From Thuidium tamariscinum (taxonomy: Eukaryota > Streptophyta > Bryopsida > Hypnales > Thuidiaceae): DNA of 64,000 nucleotides. The stretch spans positions 19,096,001 through 19,160,000 of the forward strand of contig OX344751.2 in assembly GCA_947034885.2 (NCBI GenBank). Reading direction: 5' to 3'. How positions within the stretch are numbered: the stretch's first letter is position 1; the number at the start of each line of letters is the position of its first letter. Made by a program: the position numbers and the translations under genes. The notes under the pieces are model-generated. The model saw only the letters and a list, made by a program, of their open reading frames with translations, had not been told where the DNA came from and ran no database searches. Of the stretch, positions 22,661 through 35,198 are shown piece by piece.

Positions 22661-25476
22661 CTATTTATAAAGACGACGTCCTTCAAGATCGCATGCACCT
22701 TCATCGCAGTGCAGTTCTCCCCATCTCGCATCCACCCGCTGGCACGGAAACTGTGGTTTCCCCAAACTGGTACATAGAGGGTACAGTCCAGATCAAAAAT
22801 AGCAATAATAATATTTATCAAGGATAGCAAGTTTCTGCATGATAAAGTAATCGTTGGGACCAAAAGAAACGCAACCAACAAAAATTTCTAGATACAATTT
22901 TGGAGGATAGAACACTCAATGAAGAAACTGAGACGAAAAAAAAAGATGCATTGCAATTATTTCAGTGGAACCTCAGGGGACCATGCATACAATTATTCAG
23001 GTTAATAAGAAATATACTTACCTCCTGTTCACAACATTGTGTACTTGGCACATCCATTGTGCTACCTCAACTCCCGAACCCGATTTAACCGGGTAAGCTC
23101 TGATATCCAACCCAATGAAAGTAAGGTAAATTGTCAAAACAAAGTCGCAAATGGTTAATAGAGGCTTGACGCATCTTATCCGAAAGAAATTCTCACGAAG
23201 TGATGGAGAGGATAGGAAATCACAAAAAACGGCTGGCTGACAGAAAGTAGTGCAACAGAAGTTCACATACTTTAATACTTCCTTAAAATGCTCAGCACAC
23301 GTCTTGCAAGGGTACAGCCTCGTCATTATTGACATCTGAAAGTAAACCCCCACATGATTCAGCAATAAAGTGAATTCAGAACTCGTGAAGAAAAAGAGAA
23401 CAAGTCAGTAAACCCTACGGATATGCAATAGAACAGTAGTTAACATGCATTCGAATAGAAAGAGGGTAGAAATTACACCAGCTCTTTGATATCGCGCTCC
23501 TGCTGCCTAGTGGGGTGATCAGGATACTGTTCATCCAAATAAGTAGTTGTTATAACAAATTGCAAGCAATTATATTTATCAGCTGGTGTACCACTCAGAT
23601 TTGTTTGCAGATATACGTAAATAGTTGCACACAGAGAAGAGGAAACTCGGACAAAAATATTCCAAAATCTGATTGATTCATAGAAAACAAAAGTACCATC
23701 ATGATATGAAGAGAATGTGACGCACTTGGGCTGCCAATGTATGCAGAAAAGTCCATGTTGCTCGACCTAGGTCTTCTTTTGATACAGCCCCACCGGAGTT
23801 TACCTGCCAACCATCCAATACCATTGAAAACACTTTAAACAACCTCTATGTGCACCCGTGACCATTAATCCTTAAGTTACCGACTTCAGCCTTCACTTTG
23901 TTGATAAAATCATCAGAAGTAGGTCATTTCATTACAATCAGTGCCACCTAAATGAGAATTAAATGCAGCACTGGATTTTCTTCTATAACATGAAAAACTG
24001 AGGCTCAGGGACAAATCTGAATACACATTGACTTCCGCAATTTCGAACTTCAGAGGCAATAGGGTGAAGGTCACAAAATATCTGAAAGCTACCTCTGGAA
24101 CCCTAAATTCCTCCGGATATCTAAAATGTGTCTCCATCTCTTTACTACCACTGTCTGCCCTTGTGGTGGTGGCGCCTTGAAGAGTTGAAGTGCTGCACAT
24201 AGATTTGTTTAAATTAATAGTCAGACAAATTCCCCAAAACAAAATAAATGCAAATTCTCTGAGCCTCTCGTGATCGACTCACCCAAGAGCTAAGAAAATC
24301 AAACGTAGAAATCAAATTTTACTGACGCATGATGCCAATGCACGATTTTGAAGCTGGTTTAGCAGAGTCTCAATGGTTGAGAGGAAGAGGACTAGAACCC
24401 ATAATGCTATCACTTCTCACAACCCCGCAGAAAATCCGCTTTACAAGACAAATCCTCAAGGTGAGAATCAAAAGCTAAAAATTAGAGCAGAGAACAAGCA
24501 CAACAAAATTTTAAGATCTTACAGTCGGAATTTGCAAATTAGGTGCCAATTCTTCTTTGAAAGATCTGATTTTGGTTGTAAGCAAAAAACGTTATTGGAA
24601 TTGAAGTTTTGACAATAACGACAATTATCAAGAATAACTTGCAAGATTTATTACCTACCGCACTGGACGGGAGGCATTAACTTGCAAATTATTCGTGATA
24701 ACCATGTCATTGAATGTCATCACCGAGTCCATTAAAAATCATTCTTAGTAAACACAGCTGCCACGAGAGGATCAGAGAGTTTTCCAAACCTGGAAAGAGA
24801 GTCACTTATTCAATGTAATCCATTTCAACATCGCAAGGAGAAAACAGACAAAGACAAAGACTGGCAGAATTAGTGCTATAAGGTAGACTCTCCATTAACT
24901 ATATGATACATTAGAGACTCCATTGACCATACATGTGAGCTTTGATTCGTGCTAAGTGTGAAAAAACTTGATCTATTAACATGTAGTTTTTGCAATAGTG
25001 ATTTTAATCTTGACAAAAAATAAATGTGAAAAATTTAAGATGGTGAAAACTTCTGGATTGTTGTAGGAAAAGGTTCGAAATTCACTAGCGTGGATGGTGA
25101 ATAGAACCTCTCTTACTGTATGGTGAATGGACACTTTACGTTACCTAGTGGGCAAAACAGCGACTCTCCCAGGCTCCTTTGGCTCTCCTTCCGCTTGCAA
25201 TGCTTGGCGTCCCTTCCCTCCCCAAGCATTTGGCAACTGAAATCTGAAGAAATTGGTGCCTTGCTGCAGCAGTCCATCCCAGGCTTTCTGCCTATTTTTC
25301 ACCCCGTTCTCCACCGCAGTGAGCATTCCGACGATGTGCTCGCGGGGCATGAACTTCTGTAACCCTTCACCTTTAGGGCTTGGCAACTCCAAGCGAATTC
25401 CATCCACTTGGAGGCCTTTGCGATGTTGATTCCCTCCAGCATCAGAAACTGAGTCGAGCTTAGACTCAGGTGCCAT
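22661..25476 (-). CDS. ERV1: FAD-linked sulfhydryl oxidase ERV1 (plant type)
   Basis: Oxidase of the mitochondrial intermembrane-space disulfide relay: it takes electrons from imported protein thiols via FAD to cytochrome c or oxygen. Seven exons: 25476-25145, 24192-24093, 23803-23726, 23526-23479, 23335-23271, 23099-23022, 22766-22661; 268 residues. [20 protein letters not shown] opens the Erv fold. The active-site CxxC is C196-K-T-C199 in RLYPCKTCAEHF. The structural CX16C pair is C225 and C242, and the plant-type C-terminal shuttle is C254-x4-C259 (CDEGAC). Arabidopsis ERV1 is about 190 residues; the excess is an N-terminal region of some 140 residues, mostly exon 1, without recognised motif. 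The ATG at 25476 is the first good one in that frame. It is divergent from NERD1. Confidence 0.93.
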
Positions 25477-26476
25477 TACTCCTCCCAAAACAAAGCGTCA
25501 AAACCAAATCACACCTCACACCGATTGTCTCACAAACCCAAACTCCAAAACCGCACAGTTGAAAGAGAAATGCTCCTCGCTCGATGACGAGAACTCCAAT
25601 TTATGTGCAAAACATCCAATTCTGTGACGACAAACGCCTCTCCTCAATTCCAATGACAACGCAAATCTACGACATGGCACAAAGCAACATGGCCCAAAAA
25701 AATTCAAAGGAAACTACCAAAACCTAAAAGACTGCGAAGCTAAATTTCCCCACAGCGATAAGTCAGACGTAATCGTAGGCAAATTTCAGACATACTCAAC
25801 TAAAACCCTCACGATTGTCATGAAACTCTCGAGGCTTTGTGTGGGTGCAGGGAATTGTGAGAATGAAACAAGCGTTTGCTTGATGAGCTGGAATTGCGGT
25901 GGAAAATTCTAGACTGGAAGCTCCGAAGTCAGTGTGCGAGATCATTGGCTAAGTTTGGCAACTGCGTCCACATGCTCTGATTCTATTGGAATTGAACTGA
26001 TTGAGTTCAGAAAAAACCGTGTCCCTCACTGCACCCACGACCGTGCCCCTATTCTCCTCTGCCTGTGACCGAGCCATCAGCTCCAATGAACAATCTCAAA
26101 AAGTAATTAGGGGGCATATTTAGGCCAATAATAAGCGCGGTGATAAGTGTCAACCTATCAAGGCAACCACGGTCTCCGAACCCGCACTCGAAGAAAACTC
26201 TGTGAATGACCCCAAGCGCTCCAGACTTCGTCCCCGCAGATCCGCACCTCAAGACGTTTTTCGGAATTCCTGCTACTGTCTGGATTGATTTCCTCAACAG
26301 GAATTCTCGCGTTTCAAGGCTCCGTTGCGAGTTTTTGGTTCAAATTTTAGCTTCAGAGCCTCGGATCGGAGGAAATAGGGTTCTGTGGCATCCGAGCTCG
26401 CGTCGGGAATTTTTTCCTTAATCGATGAAGTAGAAGGATTGATGGAACGAAGTGGGAGATTGCCATTGTGATCACC
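25477..26476. promoter_or_regulatory. Divergent promoter region of ERV1 and NERD1
   Basis: Exactly 1.0 kb between the start codons of two genes transcribed apart. No convincing coding exon; several short ORFs on both strands are incidental. No single regulatory motif stands out. Confidence 0.5.
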
Positions 26477-29400
26477 ATGAGGAAACGCGACTTGGGCATT
26501 CTGTTGCTCGCTGCTTTCGCCATCTTCTTTTCGCTTCAGGTAAGGGACGTGGTGGAGATGAATCGGAGGGAATTTGCGTCTTTTCGAAACCTGCTACTTC
26601 AATATGGTGTATATTGTAATGTTCAGTGTGTATCTTTGAAATCGCTTAGAGCATCTATGGGCTTGTTATGGAGGAGTGACTGGGGCTGAATGCGCTCTCG
26701 ATGTCCATCGCTACACTGCATATAGAGTAGACTTTTTTCAATTGGAGCTGGAAACGAAGGTTGATAGTGTAATGATAGTGTAATGTAAGTCTGCGCAATT
26801 TTTAGAGTTCGAGTTTCTGTATGGAATGAGGTAAAGTATGGAATGTGGTCTTGTTATACTCAGGCTCCTGTGGTTACCAGAAAATCGCTGTAGAACGCAC
26901 AATGCACCAGTGGAGGATGCCACTCATGGTTTTAGGGGTTAGTTAGATCACGCCAAGCATGCTACCAATCGGCCACAGGGGTACATGCTCTGGTTTTCAT
27001 GAAGATGTTGATGAATCGGTTATTAGAGTGACGTACATATTCCATGTCAGTAACCAGCTTGCTAATCGTTGTAATGTGGCAGATTTAGTCGTTCCTCTGG
27101 TAATCCTTGTCCATTACTTCTGTTTTCATGAAAAGGATGCTGCTATTCTGATAGATTTACATTTTAAACTCCTGAACTACTTTCCTTTGTAATGCTGGAA
27201 GAAGCGTGCGTACTCCATTGTCGTGGATTTCTGGTGATATGGAGTGTTGTGTATACTGAGCAGAATGAGGGGAGCCTTTCGTTCCGACAAGCGTGGGTGC
27301 ATTACAAGGACAATCCCATTATAAAACACGAAGCCGAGCGCTTGCCGCCACCAGTGGTTGCCGACCTTAATGGGGATGGTCACATTGAGGTTGTTGTCGC
27401 CCTAGAAGACAAACTTCAGGTAAACTTATTATTTTAAGTCTTGTGTTTAACTTTAGGTTTTCATCATGGATTAGACGTTTGTTTGCTCCGTACTGAGTTG
27501 TATTGAAACACCGCGCAGTGTGTTTTCAATCATGGTAACTTTTGATAAGAAGCGTCATCGGGTTTTTCTCTCTTTCCCTGACTAACAATGATGTCTCACT
27601 ATTCGTGTTTTACTAGGTCCATAATTCAGTATGGCTCTGAAGGTTAGCTGGGGACTGTGTCTGTTGCTAAACTATTGATGTCCGCTGGAGCAGGTTATTG
27701 ATCCACGGGTTTCGTTCGCGGAGTATGGATTTGCGGAAGCACGAGTGTTGGCGGAGGTTTCTCTCCTGCCCGACAGGGTACGAGTGGGGTCTGGAAGGAG
27801 ACCAGTTGCTCTTGCAGCTGGCGAGGTGAAACGAACTTACAGATCACAAGAATTGAAAAAGCAAGTGATTGTGGTCGTAACAGCTGGGTGGAACATCATT
27901 TGCTTTGACCACAATTTGAAGAAGCTTTGGGAAGATGATGTTCAGGTTCACACTTGTCTAAAATAAGTGCTTATTTTTGCTAGTCAGTTCATTGTCCGTG
28001 TCTCTAAGGTGTTTGCAATTTGGGTCACATTTTGCAGTTCGTCAATTGTAATCATCAAGATTGGTTCCAGATATACTCTGCGATTAGTTGTGGTGCTTAC
28101 TTTACGGGTAATTTTATTCACAGGATGACTTTCCACATGGTTCTCATCACAAAGAAGTAGCTATAACCATTAGCAACTATACCTTGAAGCATGGAGATAC
28201 TGGACTGATCATTGTCGGGGGGAGTATGGAGGTTCAGCCTCAGGTACTTTATGAGTTTACGTTATGATCTATGATGATCTTGTTGTGCCTGAACTCCCAC
28301 ATGAGCCAAAGAGGCAGTGAGATTGTGTCGCATCTGTCGTTTCTTGTGATTTTTATTTCTTTCGATAGTCATTACTTGAATTCTGAGTTATAAGCTTGAA
28401 TCTTCAGGTACACTTGGATCCGTTTGAAGAGGAGTTACTTGCAGAGAAAGTAGTAGAGAGTCACCGACATTCAGCTGGATCTAATGAGGTAACTTGCTCT
28501 TAACCAATAAATAGAATTTGGCGAATTAGTAATGTCTGCTACCTGCAAATTGGTTGGCGAGGAACGTATCATTAATTGTTATTTATATTCTTTGGGGTTA
28601 TGATACGATATAGGAGGAAGAGGATTTGACAAAGCACATGGGTGGTGGTAAGGAGCGTCATTTCTCATACTACGCTTATGGTGGTATGACTGGTACCCGT
28701 CGTTGGGTCCATAAAAGTGAGGTAAGGATGACGTTTCACTGATGTTATAAATGACTTTCATGTCTTCTCTGGCTTCTGATGACCCTCGAGGGTTACCAAT
28801 ACCATGACAGATTAGGATTTTAACCGGTATTTTAGGAAAACACCTGTGAGGTCATAGAATTATATTTGATCTTCAGCTCATGTTTATCCGTGTAGGACTT
28901 TCGACGTGATACCAACACTGCCACACTACATCCTCAACACAATTATAGGTTGGATGCCAACTCACTCGCTACTCGTCATGTTGGAGAGGTGTGATTCTTC
29001 ACTCTATTTTACTAGACTATTTGTCGGCATCCAGTAGATAGCAACCGATTTTGAATGCTTTTAGCTAGACACAATAAGTTGGTTGTTCATCTGTTTTCTG
29101 ATATATACTCTGCTATTGCAGTACAAGTAGATAATGGGATGGTTGGTTTTTTGGCAGGTTGAATGCAGGGAATTTCGGGAGTCGGTCCTTGGCGTTATGC
29201 CACATCGTTGGGTAATGTTTCTCTTTGTGGCATTCAATTGTATCACATTTGGTTCTGCACCAGTATTTGATTGTTTCATGTGCAATAGGATTCTGATTTG
29301 GCTGTGTTCTTCTCACAAACCAGGCTCAAAGAGAGGATACAAGGTTTGAGTTGGCACATTTCAAGAAACATCGCCGAAAATTGGTTAAGAAAGTTCAGGG

Positions 29401-31976
29401 TAAGGATAATAATATGGTGTCTGAAAAACCTGCGACTAAAAATATTCCAGGCAAAGATTCTCTTGGTAATCCTATTGCCAACATTGTTGGCAAGGCTGCT
29501 GATCTTGCAGTTGGCGCTAAATCTAGAAAGGTAACGATCGCATCCTTGTTCCTGAGGAAACTGAATTCTTGGTCCGTACGGGAGGTCACTTTCTTTGATA
29601 ACATTGGAACAGTTTGTGTTTACGAGTGAGCTAGTTCGTTGTGCTATTCAATTTTATCAGGTAGTTAGTAATTGATTTTGCCGTCAGGATCTGTTCTTGC
29701 GCTTGTCATCGTAGCTCTAAAATTTAATTTGACGATTGTGGTAGGGTCCCTGTTCACTAATACAATGATTTTTGTACAGCAACAACTTATGTATGTTCCA
29801 ATGATTACAAATCACACCTCACATTGGTGGGTTCCCAATGTGGTTGTGGCACATCTCAAAGAAGGAATCGAGGCCGTACACTTGGCCACAGGCCGCACTG
29901 TCTGCAAGGTAATTAGTTTCCTCAATTGGTCAAAGTGAGGTGTACATGAACTGCACTTATTGTGTAGAAGTTTACCAGGATGTAGCTTTTGATGTTTTTG
30001 CTCGATACCATATCCATAAATTAGTGGTTAATAGGGGATGTGACTTGGCTAGAATTCATTATGTTCGTGGTTCAAGTCCAAATACAAGCCATATCTTATC
30101 TTTATTTTATCAATGTACATATGGAGGATGCTACTGAGAACTTTTAATAGTATATTCCATTTCTTCGGATTTGTTGCATATATTTTAGTCTTCGGATTTC
30201 TGGATATTTCTTTCTAATATGCATCACACGTTATTGGTAATTGTTGCAGCTGTTTTTACCCGAAGGAGGCCTGCACGCAGATATCAACGGCGATGGGGTT
30301 CTAGATCATGTCCAGGTGATTAGTACGTTTTCGCAGATCGTGGTTCTTGTTAACAATGCAATTTATGGGCTATTAGTTGGTCATTTGCTTTGAGAGGATA
30401 AAGTTGTGCCTCTCATATATTCGGTGTTGATCACAAGGCGTGTCAATGTCCAGTATTCAGGTTTTGCAGTGTCTCTGAGTGTTTGATGTGTGTTATAGGG
30501 TGGCATTCTGTAGCTACAACGAGAGGGATCTAATTCTTATCCATTTCATTCCCTTCTCACCATTCATGCTCTGCTGGTGATTTGCATCGACTGCTTTTTC
30601 GAATCACCTAACAAGTAATGTCAAGGACTTGGGCTCTCAGTCAATGTGCTTTGCTTTGCAGGCTGTTGGAGGTCATGGAACAGCACGAATAGTGCCCACT
30701 GGAATGACTGAAGCTCTAAAACCATGCTGGGCGATTGCTACTTCAGGTGTACCCGTGAGGGAGCAACTATTTAATGGCACTGTTTGCCGACACTCTCCCT
30801 TTCAAATATATCCGCAGACTTTTGGAGGGTATGGCCGCCAGCAAGATTCAGGAGATTTTGTAGAAGTACTCGCACCAATCATTTTGCCACATCCAGATGG
30901 CCAACGCCATCGCAAAGGGAGTCATGGTGATATCATCTTCCTCAATAGTCGTGGAGAGGTACTGCGCTTTTCCTTACTGGTCTAGATCTTTTTCTTCTTT
31001 CTGCTCTATCTGGGTCGGAAGGTAACTACACCTAAACGTGACACCCCAAATGAGTCCATATTGATTTTAAGAATGTACACTATCCGAACATTAGAACTTG
31101 TGCCCGTTGTAGATCATTTGCCACTAAACTTTGAACGCGTGCACCTTTTGCACACGGAATCCAAATAATGCATTCTTTGATGCGTTAAAACCTTTTTGAT
31201 TTGCCAACTTACAATAGTATCTCAAACTTTGACCACTCTAAATATATAGATTGTGCTCAGCACTTCAAGTGTCGCAATTTGGTGTGGTTACCTGAAGTCC
31301 TTGTAGCATGTCCTTGGTATGGAGACGCTTTGGCTTGCGATATTGTTCAGTAGCTAGATCCATCAGGTGTGAAGTCTAGTATCTTTCGTATCTTGTTTGG
31401 TACCGTTGTTTCCTGTTTTCCTCTTTGTTAACACTATTTCCCTATGCTTACTGGTTTCTGTCGTTTCAATGTTTTTGGCTCCAGGTTACCTCTTTTTCTG
31501 TATTAGGCCCCAAACGCAAGCAAGAGGCTGAACACCGTTGGCAGCTTGTGACTGGTGCCTTCTGGACCACGATACCTGAATTGAAAGGTGTTGGGACACG
31601 CAGAGTTGTGCCCAGCTTGACAGCACTGGCTCTGAGGACGAATGGACAACCGGAAGCTGTTCTTGCAATTGGTGAGATGGACGCTGTGGTCCTTTCCCCG
31701 AAAGGCAGCCATGTCACGCAGTTCCAACTTCCAGCACCTGCGTCAGCTCCTGTTACTTATGCTGATTTCTCGGGGGACAAGTTAAATGACCTCATCCTTG
31801 AAACTGAAGATGGTGTTTATGGTTTTGTACAAACTCGTCAACCAGGAGCTATCCTTTTCAGTACATTGGTGGGTGTACTCATATTGGTAATGGGTGTAAT
31901 TTTTGTGACTCAGCACCTCGGTACTGGCAAAGGAAAGGCGAGACTAGTGGAAAGACGAAATTCTGGTGGCATTTAA
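26477..31976 (+). CDS. NERD1: FG-GAP repeat-containing membrane protein, NERD1 orthologue
   Basis: Orthologue of a conserved plant membrane protein with FG-GAP-like repeats (Arabidopsis At3g51050), which as I recall is NERD1, a Golgi protein linked genetically to the exocyst. Thirteen exons: 26477-26539, 27264-27419, 27694-27945, 28124-28243, 28408-28488, 28614-28721, 28896-28988, 29158-29211, 29324-29530, 29780-29908, 30250-30315, 30662-30958, 31485-31976; 705 residues, every intron phase 0. Signal anchor: MRKRDLGILLLAAFAIFFSL. Calcium-loop-like repeats: DLNGDGHIEV (54-63) and DINGDGVLDH (432 on). Near-identical family blocks: NLKKLW, CREFRESVLGVMPHRW, WWVPNVVVAH, KGSHGDIIFL. A C-terminal transmembrane helix lies at about 663-686, with a short basic tail. 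Intron 12 holds a MITE at 31021-31292. The orthologue call is firm; the named role is from memory. Confidence 0.93.
31021..31292. mobile_element. ~270-bp TIR element in NERD1 intron 12
   Basis: Ends: GGTAACTACACCTAAACG on the left and, read from the right, GGTAACCACACCAAATTG. The interior keeps 'gcattctttgatgcgtt' and 'tgccaactta' in the order seen in the copies at 3.5 and 46.9 kb, so it is a divergent member of that family. No coding sequence. Confidence 0.6.
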
Positions 31977-32852
31977 TTAGAGGTTTTCAGTCTGCCTATG
32001 CAAGTCGATGCAAGTTAAAGTGAAATTCCTTTCTCAATTGTACTGTAGAAGTCTTCAGTTGTTGTGACAGATTCTGAATTTTTTAGTGTTCTGAATTAAT
32101 TTATGCTCTGAATTTGATTAGTAAGCATGTTTCCTTTCACATCTCTGAGTGATAAGTAACTTACCGTAGTCCTGATGAAGCTGGAGGCTTTGCTTTAGAA
32201 TTCTCGTCAATGCTTTTCCCATTTTTGCTCCATTGACGGGGATTCATCTTTCAAAATTTGACCTTAAATCTATTTTTCAAAACTAGCCTATTAAAATGAC
32301 CGTTTTAGGCATCAACAACCAAATTTTTAATTTCAAATAACAAAAATTTGATCAAATCTTTCGTAGATAGGGAACACTTTCAAAGCCACTCCTTTTAAAG
32401 ACCTCGTAACATAGTCCTAAAAATTTCAAACAATAATTTTAATTCTCACCCTAGAAACTCTTCGGTGTGACCTCCTAGAAATGACCTTGGCCATTTTGAT
32501 CTTTGTAATATTAAATAAATTAAAATTTGATATTTTCACATTGAAAAGGAATTTCTACATTGCTGGATTTTTTCAAATTTCTTGGTGGTGTGATATTAAT
32601 AAGTGCAAATGTACAAGAAAAAAATAAATTAGAAACAACCAATTTATAATTAAAATTTATAATTATTTACTACAATTATATGGAGAATTTTGAAAATAAA
32701 TCCTATGCCAATCATTGGGAAGTTTGGATATTGGTATACATCAAAGAAACACTAGTTGATTTTGTTGCATTCTCACAATACAAGTGGGGTTTTTTTAGAG
32801 TTAGAAAAACAATTTTTTTTACATTCAAAAAATATAGTGAATGTATACACCT

Positions 32853-33704
32853 TTAACCCCTAAATGTTCAAGGCTTTATTGAGCTATTAAGAATTTGCTC
32901 TAAATTGAACAATAAATCAACAATTTGATAAGCTCGAATAATTTCTTTCAAAACGTAACTATACAAATTCAAACTAAACATGTCAAAGATCACTAAGGAA
33001 AGAAAAATACAACAATATCATTTTTGGATTGAAAGATTATAATAATGTTTGATTACAAGGGTGTAAAAACTACAAAATTGACTTGAAGTCTTTCAATCTT
33101 TTTTTTCACATGCCAAATCTAAAAAGTTGGTCACCAAAAAATATAAACATAAAGGACATAACATGGATAATTCCAATCAATTTATAGTTTCTCAAAATCT
33201 ATTCTACTATTTTTTAAATGAATTTCGAATGTGGTTTTTTTCTATAATCTAATATATTAGAGGCTCATTTCTAAGAGCCATCAACACTCTAGAAAGTCAA
33301 GATTGCAATGGACAATCTTGTATAAAATGAACTCCACACCTACCTACCTGCAAACTAAAAGTCGTCATAACTTTTGACTCCTCAATCCAAATGGAATGAT
33401 TCAAATCTTCCCATGTCTGTAAAAACCTAAAGAATCAATTTGAAATTTCACTTATGAAAAAAAAGTTTTTTGAAGAAGTTTTTTCAGCTGCCCGGGCTGC
33501 CCCAAGTTCAAACAAAACAACATATCATGCTATAACTTCTTAACCTTGTAATCAAAAGTTATGAAAATTGTTGGGCCTTGAAGCTACTCCTCGGACACAT
33601 GTTGTGTCAAAATTTCAAAGAAACAAAAACAAAACTCCATTCATAGTGAGCTGCCCAAAATTGCTATGTTGCCAAAAAACGTAGTTTGGTCCTTTAGGGG
33701 TTAA
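32853..33704. mobile_element. Possible TTAA-flanked TIR element
   Basis: TTAA at 32853-32856 followed by CCCCTAAATG, and CCTTTAGGGG before TTAA at 33701-33704, are inverted ends of about 10 bp. Interior AT-rich, no ORF. The homology of the next 200 bp to the interior of another family member makes the right boundary doubtful. Confidence 0.35.
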
Positions 33705-34222
33705 GATGTTGTCTTCAAAGTGTCACAAAAAAAACAATTTTAACAATCTTGAAGAAAATTCTAAAGGAGCAAAAAGTAAATTACTAGAGCTATTGTACAT
33801 TTTCTTAGTTAAGTTTGAAATCATTCAAAATTAATAACCAAGTAGGTGAAAATTCAAGTTTTGACTTTCAAAATGCCTGTGGGACTTAGATGCACTATTT
33901 ATTGAAAAAGATTTTCTATTTGTACCTTCTTGTCCAATCATCTCTCTTCCTTCATTGCATAGGGAAAAGTGCCAAAGCTAATTGTACTAGGTGAATCTAT
34001 GAAACTGAAATGGGTCCTTATAAAAAATCTCTGTTTATATTAAATAAAATATTCATTTTGAGGAAAAAAATTATTTTCTGCATTGATCTTCATCTTTATG
34101 TTTGCACTCCCTCAGCTCAATTTCACTCAGTTTCACTGTGAATTTCCCACATCTAACATGCTGAAATGCTTAAGTTATCCATTACAGGTACTTCTAACGT
34201 AATATCGATAAAACTATCTTAA

Positions 34223-34560
34223 CTTACATGCTTGCAGTCTCCAACAGTTCCTGCGTTACGCTTTTGGAAGTTCTCCGCACGAATCTCCAACTCAGGGATT
34301 CCCCCGCAGTGTACTGTAGCTCTAAATTTTCCACAGTCTGGATTCTTCGGGGAAACATTGAAGAGAATGAGCGTGCTTCCAATGTTTTTTGAATACTTGA
34401 GATGGTTGTGTTTGCTTGCAATATTCTGGTAAACGAAGAAGACGGATCGGACCTAGTATAGAGTGCGTACATTTCACTCGTCGCGGCCGTAAGTAAGGCA
34501 TCCTGATCATGAACTTCTACTTCAATTAACTCTCAGCCCCAGTTCACATTAGAATCCATG
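34223..34560 (-). pseudogene. Interrupted open frame of unknown origin
   Basis: On the minus strand an ATG frame (MDSNVNWG) hits one TGA and then stays open for about 102 codons, including TSEMYALYTRSDPSSS and ENLELQYTAGESLSW, ending at a strong donor-like CAT|gtaagt near 34230. The composition is less AT-biased than its surroundings. I recognise no family. It may be a decayed gene, a first exon with an untidy start, or chance. Confidence 0.25.
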
Positions 34561-35198
34561 TGCTGGACCACCTAATTAATATTTTCTTGATATCAACAAA
34601 ATGGGGATGCTTGAGGTTGATGAAATTAGGGGTGACGTAAGTTTCTCTGACTTCACTGCTGAATTGAACTACTGTACACAATTTTGCTGCTAAACCGAAT
34701 TTGGGTTGCTGAGTTCCAGTTCAGTGCCACATTGTATGGTTTAGGGCGAATCGTCATGTTTTCTCTGATCAACTGAAATCGAATCTATGATTCAACAAAT
34801 TCGAAGGTTTCAATTTCAATGTTCGACGGTACAGTCTGGAACAAAAACACCAAACCCTAGCTTCGAAATTCCAGGTCCGATCGAAATGGTAAGCAGTGCA
34901 GATTGCTGCGATACTGTTGTAAAAAGAACAAAAAATTTGAGGGCATGTAAAGACTACCAAGGACACGATCACCCGAATGATTGAAAATTTCAACGGCGCA
35001 CACTGGTGTCGGACAGAATTAATGTCGAAGGAGGAATCCACAACAATGATCCTGTAGGAGATATTAGGGGCGGGTATACAGTAGTCCGGGTATCACCCGG
35101 ATGTGGGGGAAGTGGAACAGCTCCCTCTCCTTCAAACCCGGCTCGTGTGATTGAACTCTACTAATTTACTTGCGTTCCATTGCAGCGGAATTCTGGCG

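Larger units (their letters stand above)
31977..35198. other. AT-rich spacer between NERD1 and SRFR1
   Basis: NERD1 3' UTR, then AT-rich DNA with a possible TTAA-type element (32853-33704). 33705-33900 resembles the interior of the element at 58683-59219. A broken open frame lies on the minus strand at 34223-34560. The last 600 bp is probably the SRFR1 promoter and 5' UTR. Confidence 0.55.

Noticed and set aside
30040-30110. tRNA-like TTAGTGGTTAA and GGTTCAAGTCC boxes
   Set aside because: Inside NERD1 intron 10. The T stem pairs at only three of five positions and no acceptor stem can be formed.
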